Positions 19,280 to 29,385 are shown, counted from the first letter of the stretch. The stretch: DNA of 64,000 nucleotides from Flavobacteriaceae bacterium (GCA_024644745.1 JAHEHF010000006.1:16210-80209); one strand, 5' to 3'. Translations and numbers: made by a program. Notes: generated from the sequence alone by a model not told the origin.

Positions 19280-21706
19280 TTAATCTGTATTTTCAGAACC
19301 GTTCTGAATGATTCTTCTTACAGGAGCAGGTGCCTGGATACCTTCTTCTTTAAGTTTCTTGTATATGAGCAGCGCGATTTCGCTGTCAGTTTTCAAGGTA
19401 TCCGAAAAAGTGGTCCAGTACATTAATGCAAAATTCAAGTTGCCGTCTGGTCCGTAACCATAGAAATAAGTCTTGGGAGCTGGTTCTTCACTCGTGTTGG
19501 GATGGTCCATGGCAATTTGATTGAACAATTCGATAACTTTTTCCGGATCAGCATCAGGGGAGGTTTTCATGGGAACCTTGCTTCTTCTGTTCCTGTTTGA
19601 CAAGGTCCAGTTGATCACTTTTTTGGAGATCAGATCCCCGTTTGGAATGATGACTTCTGCGCCGGAATAGGCCCTTATGTTACTTGATCTTACCCCGATG
19701 TTGGTAACGACTCCCTTTTCCATGTCTACTTCAATGGTATCTCCTAAATTAATGGGTCTTTCAAAGGCGAGGATCAATCCTGAAACAAAATTCAGCACAA
19801 CGTTTTGTAAACCAAAGCCGATACCAACCCCAAGAGCGCCAAGTATAAAACCAAGTTTGCTGAGATCAACACCGGCAGCTACAAAACCGGCATATAAACC
19901 TAAAGTGATCACCACTATTCGCAATACCAGAGAAATGGCAGGAGCTACACCTCTTGGTAAAACGGCAACCATCCATTCATCCTGAAATAAGGTCGCAGCG
20001 ATTTTGGCAATAAACAAAGTAAAAATAAAAATTCCAACAAAGGCTAAAATACCACCAAGAGAAATGGTCATTTCACCAATTCGCCAATTCATGGCGATCA
20101 GGTCATTGTAGCCATTGATGATGTAATCATATAGTTCGAATCCATTCAAGGTAAAAAACAACCAGAACAACAGACCAATAAAATTGAACAGTGGCCTAAT
20201 CCTTTGGTGGGTAGCCTTCACCATTGCAGTGAGGGTCTGTATATTTGTGGTCGTCCTTAACTTGAATATAAGTATGAAGATACTTGTAAATACTTTTATG
20301 GCCAGGTAAGTGACAACACCAAAACTAAGCGATACGATAACCGATTTTGTCAGATAGTTTGACAGTGCCACCATACCAATTACATTGGCAATGATTGAGA
20401 TTATAAGCAGAAGTATATACAGCACCGAAATGAACTTAAAAGGCTTGATGATTTGAGAAAATTGTTCCGGTTTTTCTTTCACAATTTTTCGGCCGATGTA
20501 CAAGGAAGCAATTAATAGCAAAGCATCGGTAATCAAAAGTCCTCGCACCAAATGTGCTTTGACTCCAATAAAGGCTTCAAAAGTGTTGATCATATAAACG
20601 AGAAACAGAAGCCATAAAAAGACATACAATCTTTTATCAGTTAGTTTTGGAAGCAATAAAACAGTGGCTAAGAGCACGATCATGATATGGAATTCTGCAT
20701 AAGCTGGAACCATGGAATCATAAAAGAAAGCTGAAACCAACACACCAATTGACATGGTGGTCAGGAAAGGATTTTGAAGAACTTTTTTCGCTTGTTTTTC
20801 AATTGGATTCTTTATGGAAGTGATTTTCTTTTTCCACTTCATATTGGCCATAATGAGAAAGACCATAAACAAAACTAGAAATGCAATTTGGAAAACAAAG
20901 GTTTTTGTATTTAAATGAAAGAAATGGAGAAATTGAGATTTATTTTGCTTTATACCCTTGTAGATCAGCGAAGTAGAAGATAATGATTCGGTAGAGATAC
21001 TATCTCCAATCATTAATTTATCACTTTTTTCCCATATGGGTTTGCTATCAATAACAAAATAATCTTTTCGCCTTTGATTTTCAGCAAATTCAATATTTGA
21101 AATTTCTTCATCTATGATGAGCACCAATTCCGTGACTTTTTTCTGAATGACAAAGACGCTATCCAATCTGGTATGGGCGGCTTTCATGACATCTTCCAAA
21201 GCAGCAATAGCTTTATCAAAGCTTTCTGCCATTTCTTTGGATTCACTTCTATCAGCCAGTTGTTTTTTAGTGAGTTCCCAACGATTTAATTCATAGAACA
21301 CATCATTAATGATCTTACTGATCTCTTCTGATCTATCTTTAATGCTGCTTTGATAGTCATTTAAAACCGTTTTATAATTCGTCCATTCAACTTTTCGAAC
21401 TTTAAGATCTCTGAGGGTTACATCTTCTCTTTTTAAAAACGAAGAATCCACTAATTTGAGAATTTCAGGAGCAGTAGCCATAACCATAGAGTCAATTTCA
21501 AGGATTCTTTCACTTTGATCCAAGGTTCCTTTGAGTTTCAATAATTGTTGGCCGAGTTTTTCGGATTCTTCTGAAATATCCCCAATAGCAATCGATTTAT
21601 TTGAAACAGACGTACTGTCAGTTTTGTTCTCCTGTGCCTCAAGACTAAGAGACATCAACAAAATGAACACGAAAAGTGGATAAAATCTAAGGCTTGTATA
21701 TTTCAT
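19280..21706 (-). CDS. MscS-type mechanosensitive channel with long N-terminal extension
   Basis: An 808-residue inner-membrane channel of the small-conductance mechanosensitive family, in the large MscK-like architecture. The ATG at 21706 gives a clean signal peptide (ending LSLEAQ) and is preferred over a TTG 15 bases upstream. Residues about 30-240 form a charged, helical periplasmic region. About ten membrane segments follow, and the MscS core lies near the C-terminus (GALGVGIGFGLQNVVLNFVSG pore helix, then FERPINLGDTIEV and the cytoplasmic beta/alpha-beta domain). It would release solutes under hypo-osmotic stress. Confidence 0.9.
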   Translation of the reverse strand: MKYTSLRFYPLFVFILLMSLSLEAQENKTDSTSVSNKSIAIGDISEESEKLGQQLLKLKGTLDQSERILEIDSMVMATAPEILKLVDSSFLKREDVTLRDLKVRKVEWTNYKTVLNDYQSSIKDRSEEISKIINDVFYELNRWELTKKQLADRSESKEMAESFDKAIAALEDVMKAAHTRLDSVFVIQKKVTELVLIIDEEISNIEFAENQRRKDYFVIDSKPIWEKSDKLMIGDSISTESLSSTSLIYKGIKQNKSQFLHFFHLNTKTFVFQIAFLVLFMVFLIMANMKWKKKITSIKNPIEKQAKKVLQNPFLTTMSIGVLVSAFFYDSMVPAYAEFHIMIVLLATVLLLPKLTDKRLYVFLWLLFLVYMINTFEAFIGVKAHLVRGLLITDALLLIASLYIGRKIVKEKPEQFSQIIKPFKFISVLYILLLIISIIANVIGMVALSNYLTKSVIVSLSFGVVTYLAIKVFTSIFILIFKLRTTTNIQTLTAMVKATHQRIRPLFNFIGLLFWLFFTLNGFELYDYIINGYNDLIAMNWRIGEMTISLGGILAFVGIFIFTLFIAKIAATLFQDEWMVAVLPRGVAPAISLVLRIVVITLGLYAGFVAAGVDLSKLGFILGALGVGIGFGLQNVVLNFVSGLILAFERPINLGDTIEVDMEKGVVTNIGVRSSNIRAYSGAEVIIPNGDLISKKVINWTLSNRNRRSKVPMKTSPDADPEKVIELFNQIAMDHPNTSEEPAPKTYFYGYGPDGNLNFALMYWTTFSDTLKTDSEIALLIYKKLKEEGIQAPAPVRRIIQNGSENTD

Positions 21707-21845
21707 AAATAGCTGTTTCAAAGGAACAATATACTTATTTTTTTATTTAACTCATGGGGCTGGTCATGGTAAGCTATGGTTTGAATTCTCAAAAAACAAC
21801 CTATATTTAAGAACCCTTTTATTAGCTCTAATAAAATTATAAACA

Positions 21846-22820
21846 ATGGCAAATTCGGATACTATTTTAAGAGTTGGAATGGCTCAGATTTCACCGGTAT
21901 GGTTAGACAAGCAAAGTACCATTAAAAAGATCATTGATCAGATTACAGCGGCAGGAAGGCAGCATTGTGAATTACTTGTTTTTGGGGAAGGATTATTACC
22001 CGGTTATCCTTTTTGGTTGAGTCTTACCAAAGCAACTGTTTTTGATTCCAGGATACAAAAGGAAATCCATGCCCACTATGTTCGAAATGCGATTCAGGTT
22101 GAATCCGGTGAGCTGGATGACATATGCAAGGCATGTAAAACCCATAAAATTGCAATTTATCTTGGAATCATTGAAAGGCCGGCCAGCAGGGGAGGGCACA
22201 GCCTTTATTGCTCCCTGGTGTTTATTGACGCTGGTGGAAATATTTGTTCTGTGCATAGAAAATTGCAACCAACCTATGATGAAAGACTTACCTGGTCTCC
22301 AGGTGATGGGCATGGCTTACAGGTTCATCCTCTTAAAAAATTTTCTGTTGGGGGTTTAAATTGCTGGGAAAACTGGATGCCTTTGACGCGAACAGCACTT
22401 TATGGTTTAGGAGAAAACCTGCACGTGGCGGTCTGGCCGGGATCGGATTATAATACCAGAGATATTACCAGGTTTATCGCTCGTGAGTCCAGATCTTTTG
22501 TGGTTTCTGTATCGAGTCTGATGGGTAAAACTGATTTTCCAAAATCTACACCGCATTTGGACAGTATTTTAGCAGATTGCCCTGAAGTACTTGCCAATGG
22601 GGGTTCGTGTATAGCGGGCCCTGATGGAGAATGGCTGGTTGAACCATTAATTGGAAAAGAAGGACTGATCATACAGGATATAGACCATAATCGGGTTTTG
22701 GAGGAGCGACAGAATTTTGACCCGGTCGGACATTATTCAAGACCTGATGTAACTCGTTTAGAGGTGAATAGAACAAGGCAATCCGTCGTTGATTTCAATG
22801 AAGAATTCAAAGATCAATAG
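21846..22820 (+). CDS. nitrilase-superfamily carbon-nitrogen hydrolase
   Basis: A 324-residue enzyme of the nitrilase superfamily, resembling the aliphatic nitrilase branch. The catalytic triad is Glu48 (FGEGLLPGYPFW), Lys139 (HRKLQPTYDERLTW) and Cys173 (GLNCWENWMP), each in nitrilase-branch context; CWENWMP is characteristic of true nitrilases and cyanide hydratases. It would hydrolyse a nitrile, or possibly an amide, to an acid and ammonia. The natural substrate is unknown. A racemase gene begins 4 bases after the stop, so they form an operon. Confidence 0.9.
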   Translation: MANSDTILRVGMAQISPVWLDKQSTIKKIIDQITAAGRQHCELLVFGEGLLPGYPFWLSLTKATVFDSRIQKEIHAHYVRNAIQVESGELDDICKACKTHKIAIYLGIIERPASRGGHSLYCSLVFIDAGGNICSVHRKLQPTYDERLTWSPGDGHGLQVHPLKKFSVGGLNCWENWMPLTRTALYGLGENLHVAVWPGSDYNTRDITRFIARESRSFVVSVSSLMGKTDFPKSTPHLDSILADCPEVLANGGSCIAGPDGEWLVEPLIGKEGLIIQDIDHNRVLEERQNFDPVGHYSRPDVTRLEVNRTRQSVVDFNEEFKDQ

Positions 22821-22824
22821 TAGT

Positions 22825-23517
22825 ATGAAAAAAATTGGATTGATAGGAGGAATGAGTTGGGAATCGACCCTGATGTATTATGAATTGATCAATAAAAAAG
22901 TGAAGGCAATGCTGGGAGGTTTGCATTCCTCGAATTGTGTATTGGAGTCAGTTGATTTTTCCGAAATTGCTGAACTTCAGGCAGAGGAAAACTGGAAGGC
23001 CCTTGATGCTTTGATGATCTCAAGGGCAAAATCACTTCAAAATTCCGGAGCGGAACTCCTTGTGATCTGTGCCAATACCATGCATTTATGTGTTGACGCC
23101 ATTGAACAGCACACCAGCATCCCCGTGGTCCATATTGCGAAGGTAACGGCGGATGAGATCAAAGAGGCCCGTCTTGACAAGGTGGCATTGCTTGGAACAA
23201 AATTTACCATGGAAAAGGATTTCTTTAAAAACATCCTGATCAACGCCGGAATAGATGTCATCGTACCTGAAGAAGAGGACCGCGATTTGATACATGATAT
23301 CATTTACAATGAATTGGTCAGGGGAGAAGTGCAACCGGCATCGAAGAAAACTTACCTGCGTATCATTGAGGCCCTCAAAGGGCAAGGGGCACAGGGAGTC
23401 ATTTTGGGATGTACAGAAATTCCTTTGCTGATAGGCCAGGAAGACACAGACCTTCCTCTTTTTAATACGACCAAAATTCACGCCGAAAAAGCGGTTGAGC
23501 GTGCCCTGGAAGGGTAA
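22825..23517 (+). CDS. aspartate/glutamate racemase family protein
   Basis: A 230-residue PLP-independent amino-acid racemase family member. The ATG at 22825 (MKKIGLIGGMSWESTLMYY) is the family start and lies 4 bases after the nitrilase stop; an in-frame ATG at 22789 overlaps the nitrilase gene and is less likely. The two catalytic cysteines are Cys82 (ICANTMH) and Cys196 (GCTEIPLL). GGMSWEST at the N-terminus is typical of the YgeA/aspartate racemase group rather than MurI. It probably racemises aspartate, glutamate or a related amino acid. It is convergent with tex. Confidence 0.92.
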   Translation: MKKIGLIGGMSWESTLMYYELINKKVKAMLGGLHSSNCVLESVDFSEIAELQAEENWKALDALMISRAKSLQNSGAELLVICANTMHLCVDAIEQHTSIPVVHIAKVTADEIKEARLDKVALLGTKFTMEKDFFKNILINAGIDVIVPEEEDRDLIHDIIYNELVRGEVQPASKKTYLRIIEALKGQGAQGVILGCTEIPLLIGQEDTDLPLFNTTKIHAEKAVERALEG

Positions 23518-23525
23518 TTATATGC

Positions 23526-25655
23526 TTAGACTTTGCTGTGAAGGGAGAGTTGAATTCTTTTTCGAACTTTGTCAATATCCAGAACTTTCACAATCACTTG
23601 CTGGTGCAGATTGACGATCTCGTTTACATCTTTTACAAAGGTGTCGGACAGGTTGGATACATGGATCAGTCCGTTTTCCTTAATTCCGATGTCCACAAAA
23701 CATCCAAAATTTGTGATGTTGTTGACGATGCCGGGAAGCAATTGTCCCTCCTTCAGGTCCTCAAGGGTATTGATATTCTGGTCAAAAGTAAAAATCCTGG
23801 CTTTTTCTCTGGGATCCGCACCCGGTTTTACCAGTTCTTTGACAATGTCCTTCAAAGTAGGCAGCCCTGTGCTTTCAGAACAGTATTTTATGAGATCGAT
23901 CTGGTCAAGCAGGGTCTTGTTCCCGATCAATTCAGACACAGTCTTGTTTTCATCTTTGGCCATTTGCTCAACGATAGGGTAACTCTCGGGATGAACTGCT
24001 GAGTCATCGAGCGGGTTTTCCGGATTTTTGATCCTCAGGAATCCTGCGCTTTGCTGAAAGGCCTTGGGGCCCAGTCCCGTTACTTTCCTGATATCCTTCC
24101 GGCTTGAAAAAGGGCCGTTTTCTTTCCTGTAATCAACGATGTGATGAGCTGTTTTTTCTCCGATTCCTGAAACATGTTTCAATAAGGAAACACTGGCCGT
24201 ATTGAGATTGACCCCAATGGTATTCACGCAGCTTTCCACCACGGCTTCCAGACTCTGTTTTAACTTGCTTTGGTCCACATCATGCTGGTACTGACCCACA
24301 CCTATTGATTTGGGATCAATTTTCACAAGTTCTGCCAACGGATCTGCCAATCTTCTGCCAATTGATACTGCTCCCCTGACCGTGACGTCAAAATCAGGAA
24401 ATTCATCCCTGGCAATTTTAGAGGCTGAATAAATTGAGGCTCCTGCCTCATTGACCACAAATACTTCAATTTCTTTATTAAAATGCATCTTGCGGATCAG
24501 GGCCTCTGTCTCTCTTGATGCCGTCCCGTTGCCAATAGCAATGGCCTGAATTTTGTAGGCATCTACCAGAGAGCTTATTTTTCTCATCGCACCCTTACGG
24601 TCATTTTGCGGGGCATGGGGGTAAATATTTTCATTGTATTCCAATCCTCCCTGGGCATTCAGGCAGACCAGTTTGCAACCTGAGCGATATCCCGGATCGA
24701 TGGCCAGAATTCTTTTCTCTCCCAGTGGTGCTCCAAGCAGCAATTGCCTGAGGTTTTTGGCAAAAACCTGAATGGATTTATCATCTGCTTTTTCTTTTGT
24801 TTCATGCAGCACCTCATTTGACAAAGAAGGGTAAAGCAATCTTTTATATGCGTCTTCAATGGCCAGTTCGATCTGATCGGCACATTCGTTTTGGCTGTGA
24901 ATCACTTTCTGTTTTATTTCCTTCAGAACCCTCTCGTGGTCGATCTCGATCTTTACCCGGATAAAACCTTCTCTTTCTGCTCTTAATATAGCCAATAGCC
25001 TGTGAGAGGGGCAGGAATGGAGTTCCTCTTCCCACTGAAAATAATTCTTGAATTTAAGGGCCTTTTCATCTTCGGCTTTGGTCTTGATGACCCTTGTGTG
25101 AATGCGAGCGAATTTGTTGAGGTGCCAGCGCAGTTTATTTCTTATGCTCTGTCTTTCATTTATCCATTCTGAAATAATATGGCGACTCCCTTGCAGTGCA
25201 ATTTCTGTATTCGTCACCTCATCATTGATGTACCTTGCCGCAATGGTGCCAAGAAAATCTGCCTTTTGACTCATCACGATTTTTGCGAGTGGTTCCAATC
25301 CATTGTTACGGGCTTTCTCTGCCTTTGTCTTTCGGTTTCTTTTAAAGGGAAGATACAGGTCTTCAAGTGAAGTCAGATCTCCGGTGGCCTCAATCTTGGT
25401 CTTTAATTCGTCGGTGAGGACCTCCTGCTCCTCAAGGGTTTTTAAAATACTGCTTTTGCGTTTTTCCAGAGCCTCAAAAAGCTGCTTAAATTTAAGGATG
25501 TCACCAATCTGTACTTCATCCATATTTCCCGTGAGCTCTTTTCGATATCGTGAAATAAAGGGGATGGTACAATCTTCATTGATCAATTGAATCGTATTGG
25601 CTATTCCTGCTGCAGGAAGGTTTGTTTTTGAGGCTATGAAGCTTGATAATTGCAT
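23526..25655 (-). CDS. tex: Tex family RNA-binding transcription accessory protein
   Basis: A 709-residue Tex protein (Spt6-like). The ATG at 25655 (MQLSSFIASKTNLP) is preferred over a TTG at 25676, since that TTG lies inside a TACCTTTG promoter box. Domains in order: N-terminal helical region; YqgF/RNase H-like domain near the middle (ILAIDPGYRSGCKLV); helix-hairpin-helix segment with SGIGEKTAHHIVDYR and TGLGPKAF; C-terminal S1 domain in about the last 70 residues (GQLLPGIVNNITNFGCFVDIG to LSLHSKV). It binds nucleic acid and influences transcription; its exact role in this lineage is not known. Confidence 0.95.
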   Translation of the reverse strand: MQLSSFIASKTNLPAAGIANTIQLINEDCTIPFISRYRKELTGNMDEVQIGDILKFKQLFEALEKRKSSILKTLEEQEVLTDELKTKIEATGDLTSLEDLYLPFKRNRKTKAEKARNNGLEPLAKIVMSQKADFLGTIAARYINDEVTNTEIALQGSRHIISEWINERQSIRNKLRWHLNKFARIHTRVIKTKAEDEKALKFKNYFQWEEELHSCPSHRLLAILRAEREGFIRVKIEIDHERVLKEIKQKVIHSQNECADQIELAIEDAYKRLLYPSLSNEVLHETKEKADDKSIQVFAKNLRQLLLGAPLGEKRILAIDPGYRSGCKLVCLNAQGGLEYNENIYPHAPQNDRKGAMRKISSLVDAYKIQAIAIGNGTASRETEALIRKMHFNKEIEVFVVNEAGASIYSASKIARDEFPDFDVTVRGAVSIGRRLADPLAELVKIDPKSIGVGQYQHDVDQSKLKQSLEAVVESCVNTIGVNLNTASVSLLKHVSGIGEKTAHHIVDYRKENGPFSSRKDIRKVTGLGPKAFQQSAGFLRIKNPENPLDDSAVHPESYPIVEQMAKDENKTVSELIGNKTLLDQIDLIKYCSESTGLPTLKDIVKELVKPGADPREKARIFTFDQNINTLEDLKEGQLLPGIVNNITNFGCFVDIGIKENGLIHVSNLSDTFVKDVNEIVNLHQQVIVKVLDIDKVRKRIQLSLHSKV

Positions 25656-25673
25656 GTTTCGAATTTGAAAACA

Positions 25674-25681
25674 CAAAGGTA
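25674..25681 (-). promoter_or_regulatory. candidate -7 element of tex
   Basis: Minus-strand TACCTTTG matches TAnnTTTG and ends 18 bases before the ATG at 25655. TTTA about 19 bases upstream is a weak -33. Confidence 0.55.
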
Positions 25682-25723
25682 TTGTTTCAAAGAGATAAAT
25701 TAAAGATGAATCCTAAAAACCAA

Positions 25724-25745
25724 TAAAAAAAGGCCCCCTTTTTCT
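25724..25745 (-). terminator. possible terminator after the outer-membrane receptor-like gene
   Basis: On the minus strand, AAAAAGG-GGG-CCTTTTTTT forms an A/T-heavy 7-bp stem with a 3-base loop and ends in T, just past the gene that stops at 25757. The stem is weak. Confidence 0.4.
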
Positions 25746-25756
25746 TAAACTCTAAT

Positions 25757-28462
25757 TTAAATTTCATAGCGCAATCTGAATGTAATCAAGCGGGGTTGTA
25801 TAAAAATTCGTGATTGGGAAACAAAAAGATTTGTAGCCGTATTGGTCAGTTTTGAGTCAATATCCAGTAAATTCGTCGCCACTATTTCATATTCCCATTT
25901 GGCATCTCTGTTTTTTCTGTAAGCCAGGGATGCATTCCAGGTTTGAAAGGAACCGCTATTACCGCCTTTTAAAGTTTGTCGCGTGTAGGTATAGTCTGTT
26001 CTTAAAGTCACCGACTGCCAGATATAGGCATCAAAATCTATGGATGGGGCACTGGTATAAAACGTAGTTTCATTTGTTCCCTGGTTATTTGTGGCGATCC
26101 TGTAGTTGTATTTTATGCTCACATTTGGAGCCTTTCTGAAATTGGTGCGCAGCCCCGGGGTATAACTTTGCGTAAACCCTGTGTTAACCGACCTTCTGGT
26201 ATCAATGAACTGGTTTATTTTACTGTAATTCAAATTTAAATTCACAGATGCGATCAACTTCCCGAAGGTACGCTGCACGCGTCCAAAGGCAGTGGCGGTC
26301 TCGTCAGCAAAATTGGAATTGAAAAAAGTACTTGTGTTGATGACATTTTCAAAAAAAGTAACATTCCTGATCTGATCAATATTTTTAGTATAGGCCACGC
26401 GTGCGAAAACATTGGTATAATTAAATAAATTAAAGCTGGTATAGAGCAGACTCAAGTTATGTGCCAATGCATTCTGCAATTCCGGTTCACCGAACTGAAT
26501 ACTGCTGAAATTATTTAAAACCAGGCCTCTTGCGAGCTTGGTGACGTCCGTGAATTGATTTTGCATATTATACCTGAAGGTCAGGCTTTCACTGTTTTTA
26601 AATTGAATTCGTGTTTCAAAATCAGGCATTATTCTAAAAAAATCGTCTTTGAATTTCTGACCCAACTGCCTGTTATTATTGCCGTAAGAATGAATGGAAA
26701 ATCCTGGCGTAATGGTGAATTTTCCTGCTTTTAAACGATAATGGGCCCCTAAGTATACATCCTTAAAATTATATTCAACATCATTACTGGCAAGGCCGTC
26801 ATTGAACGCAGGGGTAGGGTCAAATGTGGACCCGTCATCCAAAAATTGAAATAAATTCGATTTGAATTTTTGATGGCTTAAAATGGTTCCCAATGTTAAA
26901 TTAAGATTGCTTTTTGGATTGATAATGTAAAAATAATCGAGTTTTGCGTCGAGTTGATTTGATTGAATGCGTCGGTCCTGAGCAATGTTATAATCCTGCT
27001 GATCCGGGTCCAACCCTAAATTGTCTGCAGTGGCTTCATAATTGTCTTTATCTTCCAGGATTGAATTGTAAAAAGGGTCCTCATCTCTAAGTAAATGCTG
27101 TGCCTCAAAGGCAAAAATATTATTCTCATTCAGCGTATGGTAAAAATTTATATTTTGATTGATGCTGTAAGGAGTTGTTTCATCCAATTGGTAGGTATTC
27201 CCTACAACAGATGACAACAAATTCTGAACTTGTGAATCATTGGAAACCCGGCTCAGGATGTCATAATCCAATTGGTTGTTCACATTTGGCTGATAAGAGG
27301 CACTGAGTTTTAATAAGCCCTGTTTGGATCGTTCCTGACTTGTCTGATCAGTTGTTTCAATGGGGATGCCCAGATCGGAATCTGTATATTGCGTAATACT
27401 GCTTTGTTTTGAATCAATGAGGCTGTTGCTATAGATGGCAAAGCCGCTAATATCTAAGGCAGCATTTGGTGACCAGCTGAAATTTGTAGCACCGAGGATA
27501 TTTTCAACAGACAAGGCATTATTTTGACTGGTCAGAAAACTCAGGTCATTATTTCCTAAATTCAAGTTTGTGCCACTGGCTCTGCTCGGCATTCTAAAGC
27601 CTCCCCCAAATCCTCGTATATCTCTGGGCGTTAAGACAACTTCTCCTATATTGTTGATGTCACCAATAAAGTTGAATGTGAATTTCGGGGAATAATAAAA
27701 GAGTTTCGGTTGCAGTAAATAGAGTCCTTTTTCTGCTGTTGAATAGCCGGCTCCTCCACTGATATTTCCAAACCAAAAATTCTCTTTACCTTCTTTCAGT
27801 TTAATGTTCAAGGCAACATTGTCGCTGTTATTCGTCACGTTTCTCAGTTGTCCGACTTCCGAGAAATTACGCAAGACCTGAACCTTATCTACCGCATTCG
27901 AAGGAATATTTTTCGTTGCAATTTTCGTGTCCCCGTCAAAAAAATCTTTTCCGTTTACCATGAGCTTATTGACGACCTTACCCTCTACTTCAACCTGTCC
28001 CTCTTCGTTTATCTCAACGCCGGGAAGTTTTTCCAGGACATCTTCCAGTTTTCTTTCGGAGCCGTTTTTAAAGGAATCTGCATTGTAAACTATGGTATCA
28101 CCCTTGACGGTTACCGGCATTTCATAGGTCAATTCAATCTCGTCCAGGGCTTTGTCCGGTTTGAGGATAAAATCTCGTGTCACATCTGTTTCCTGCGTAG
28201 AAATAATTTCTTCAAGGCTCTTCATTCCTATATAACTCACTTGAAACTTATAGGAGGTGTTTTGTAACAGGTTAAGAGAAAAATAACCTTTTTCATTCGT
28301 TATGGCAAAAGACTCTAAAGCGTTGGTTGATTGATTTATTGCAATTACATTGGCTAATTCCAGTGGGCTGTCAATACTGTCTTTTACAATACCGTCAAAT
28401 TTAATTTGTGAGAAAGTCAAATTTATGGAGCAGAGCAGTAGCGCAAAAATTATTTTTTTCAT
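25757..28462 (-). CDS. CarboxypepD_reg / TonB-receptor-like outer-membrane beta-barrel protein
   Basis: A 901-residue outer-membrane protein. The ATG at 28462 begins a signal peptide (MKKIIFALLLCSINLTFS) and is preferred over one 27 bases upstream. Order: CarboxypepD_reg-like domain (about 20-105), a plug-like domain (about 120-240, with EDVLEKLPGVEI and VNGKDFFDGD), and a large beta-barrel of the OMP_b-brl type to the C-terminus, rich in Tyr/Phe/Asn and ending FRLRYEI. It lies 42 bases downstream of a GLPGLI gene, a pairing common in Bacteroidota. No substrate can be inferred. Confidence 0.87.
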   Translation of the reverse strand: MKKIIFALLLCSINLTFSQIKFDGIVKDSIDSPLELANVIAINQSTNALESFAITNEKGYFSLNLLQNTSYKFQVSYIGMKSLEEIISTQETDVTRDFILKPDKALDEIELTYEMPVTVKGDTIVYNADSFKNGSERKLEDVLEKLPGVEINEEGQVEVEGKVVNKLMVNGKDFFDGDTKIATKNIPSNAVDKVQVLRNFSEVGQLRNVTNNSDNVALNIKLKEGKENFWFGNISGGAGYSTAEKGLYLLQPKLFYYSPKFTFNFIGDINNIGEVVLTPRDIRGFGGGFRMPSRASGTNLNLGNNDLSFLTSQNNALSVENILGATNFSWSPNAALDISGFAIYSNSLIDSKQSSITQYTDSDLGIPIETTDQTSQERSKQGLLKLSASYQPNVNNQLDYDILSRVSNDSQVQNLLSSVVGNTYQLDETTPYSINQNINFYHTLNENNIFAFEAQHLLRDEDPFYNSILEDKDNYEATADNLGLDPDQQDYNIAQDRRIQSNQLDAKLDYFYIINPKSNLNLTLGTILSHQKFKSNLFQFLDDGSTFDPTPAFNDGLASNDVEYNFKDVYLGAHYRLKAGKFTITPGFSIHSYGNNNRQLGQKFKDDFFRIMPDFETRIQFKNSESLTFRYNMQNQFTDVTKLARGLVLNNFSSIQFGEPELQNALAHNLSLLYTSFNLFNYTNVFARVAYTKNIDQIRNVTFFENVINTSTFFNSNFADETATAFGRVQRTFGKLIASVNLNLNYSKINQFIDTRRSVNTGFTQSYTPGLRTNFRKAPNVSIKYNYRIATNNQGTNETTFYTSAPSIDFDAYIWQSVTLRTDYTYTRQTLKGGNSGSFQTWNASLAYRKNRDAKWEYEIVATNLLDIDSKLTNTATNLFVSQSRIFIQPRLITFRLRYEI

Positions 28463-28503
28463 GCGGTATGGTTCGTTGATGACTTCCATTGAAAAAAATA
28501 AAA

Positions 28504-29349
28504 TTAATTTCTTCTGACCCCTGGTCTGCCACGGTTGTTTCTCATTTCCTGCATTTTTCCGGATATGATCTCCTGGTATTCTTTTTTGTTTACGATCTTT
28601 CCTTTGTCAGGAGCTTTGATTTTGGTTTTCTCCTCAGGATTTATAATAATTTTTGAACACAACATGGTCGTTTTATCATAACTCACTTCAAGAATCAGAC
28701 CCGGAAGTCCCCAGTATTCCAAAGGACCCTGACTCACTGGAATCTGTGGTGAATACCAGGCAACCACTTCGGTCATCTGAATTTCTTCTTCCTTTTCCGG
28801 ACCCTTGATAGAGTCAGATTTAGTCTCGTTGTTATTTCTCAGGCGATTCCAGGAAAAGTCATACCAGGTAAGATCATAAGAAGGAATCCTGGCCGTAGCT
28901 TTAAAACAGGTGTATTTTCCTATCTGCTTTGTTTCGGAGCCCATTTGCCAGTCAATAGAAAGCAAGGCATCTTTGACTAAAAATTGCTTCCCGTAAAATT
29001 CTTGTTTTTGAAGTAAGGACTTGTCTTTAATATTTTTATACTGCTCACCTGGAGAGAAATTTTTTCCCCAGGTATCTGTTGCTCCCGAGATCGCATCAAT
29101 TTTTTCATCTTCTTTAAAAACGGATTCTTCCTTGTTGAAGGATAAAATATAAGTTTTCTCCAGTCTGTTTTTCAATTGTTCCTGAATTTGCTTTTTCTGA
29201 GCCTCACTCATCGTGGCTCCAAAGCTCCCGAGTTCCATAACAGACTTTGAATTGTAATAGGCCTTGCCTTGAAAATCTTGTGCGGCAATAATTAAAGGCA
29301 ATAACATTGCACAAAAAATCAAATTTCTTTTCAAAAATAAATGTCTCAT
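28504..29349 (-). CDS. GLPGLI family protein
   Basis: A 281-residue exported protein with a signal peptide (ending IIAAQ) and the family-defining GLPGLI motif in YWGLPGLILEV. Other family traits are the early Tyr-rich strand (KAYYNSKSV), KYTCFKATA and the VAWYSPQIPVSQGP segment. Function is unknown; the family is confined largely to Bacteroidota and is often encoded next to CarboxypepD_reg outer-membrane proteins, as here. The C-terminus is basic (RGRPGVRRN). A TATTTTTG promoter box lies 28 bases upstream, and an 18-bp palindrome is centred about 75 bases upstream. Confidence 0.9.
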   Translation of the reverse strand: MRHLFLKRNLIFCAMLLPLIIAAQDFQGKAYYNSKSVMELGSFGATMSEAQKKQIQEQLKNRLEKTYILSFNKEESVFKEDEKIDAISGATDTWGKNFSPGEQYKNIKDKSLLQKQEFYGKQFLVKDALLSIDWQMGSETKQIGKYTCFKATARIPSYDLTWYDFSWNRLRNNNETKSDSIKGPEKEEEIQMTEVVAWYSPQIPVSQGPLEYWGLPGLILEVSYDKTTMLCSKIIINPEEKTKIKAPDKGKIVNKKEYQEIISGKMQEMRNNRGRPGVRRN

Positions 29350-29377
29350 GATAGGTCTGCAATTCAGTATTGTTTAA

Positions 29378-29385
29378 CAAAAATA
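29378..29385 (-). promoter_or_regulatory. candidate -7 element of the GLPGLI operon
   Basis: Minus-strand TATTTTTG matches TAnnTTTG, 28 bases before the ATG at 29349. A TTTG at 29403-29400 is present with a short, 14-base spacer. Confidence 0.5.
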
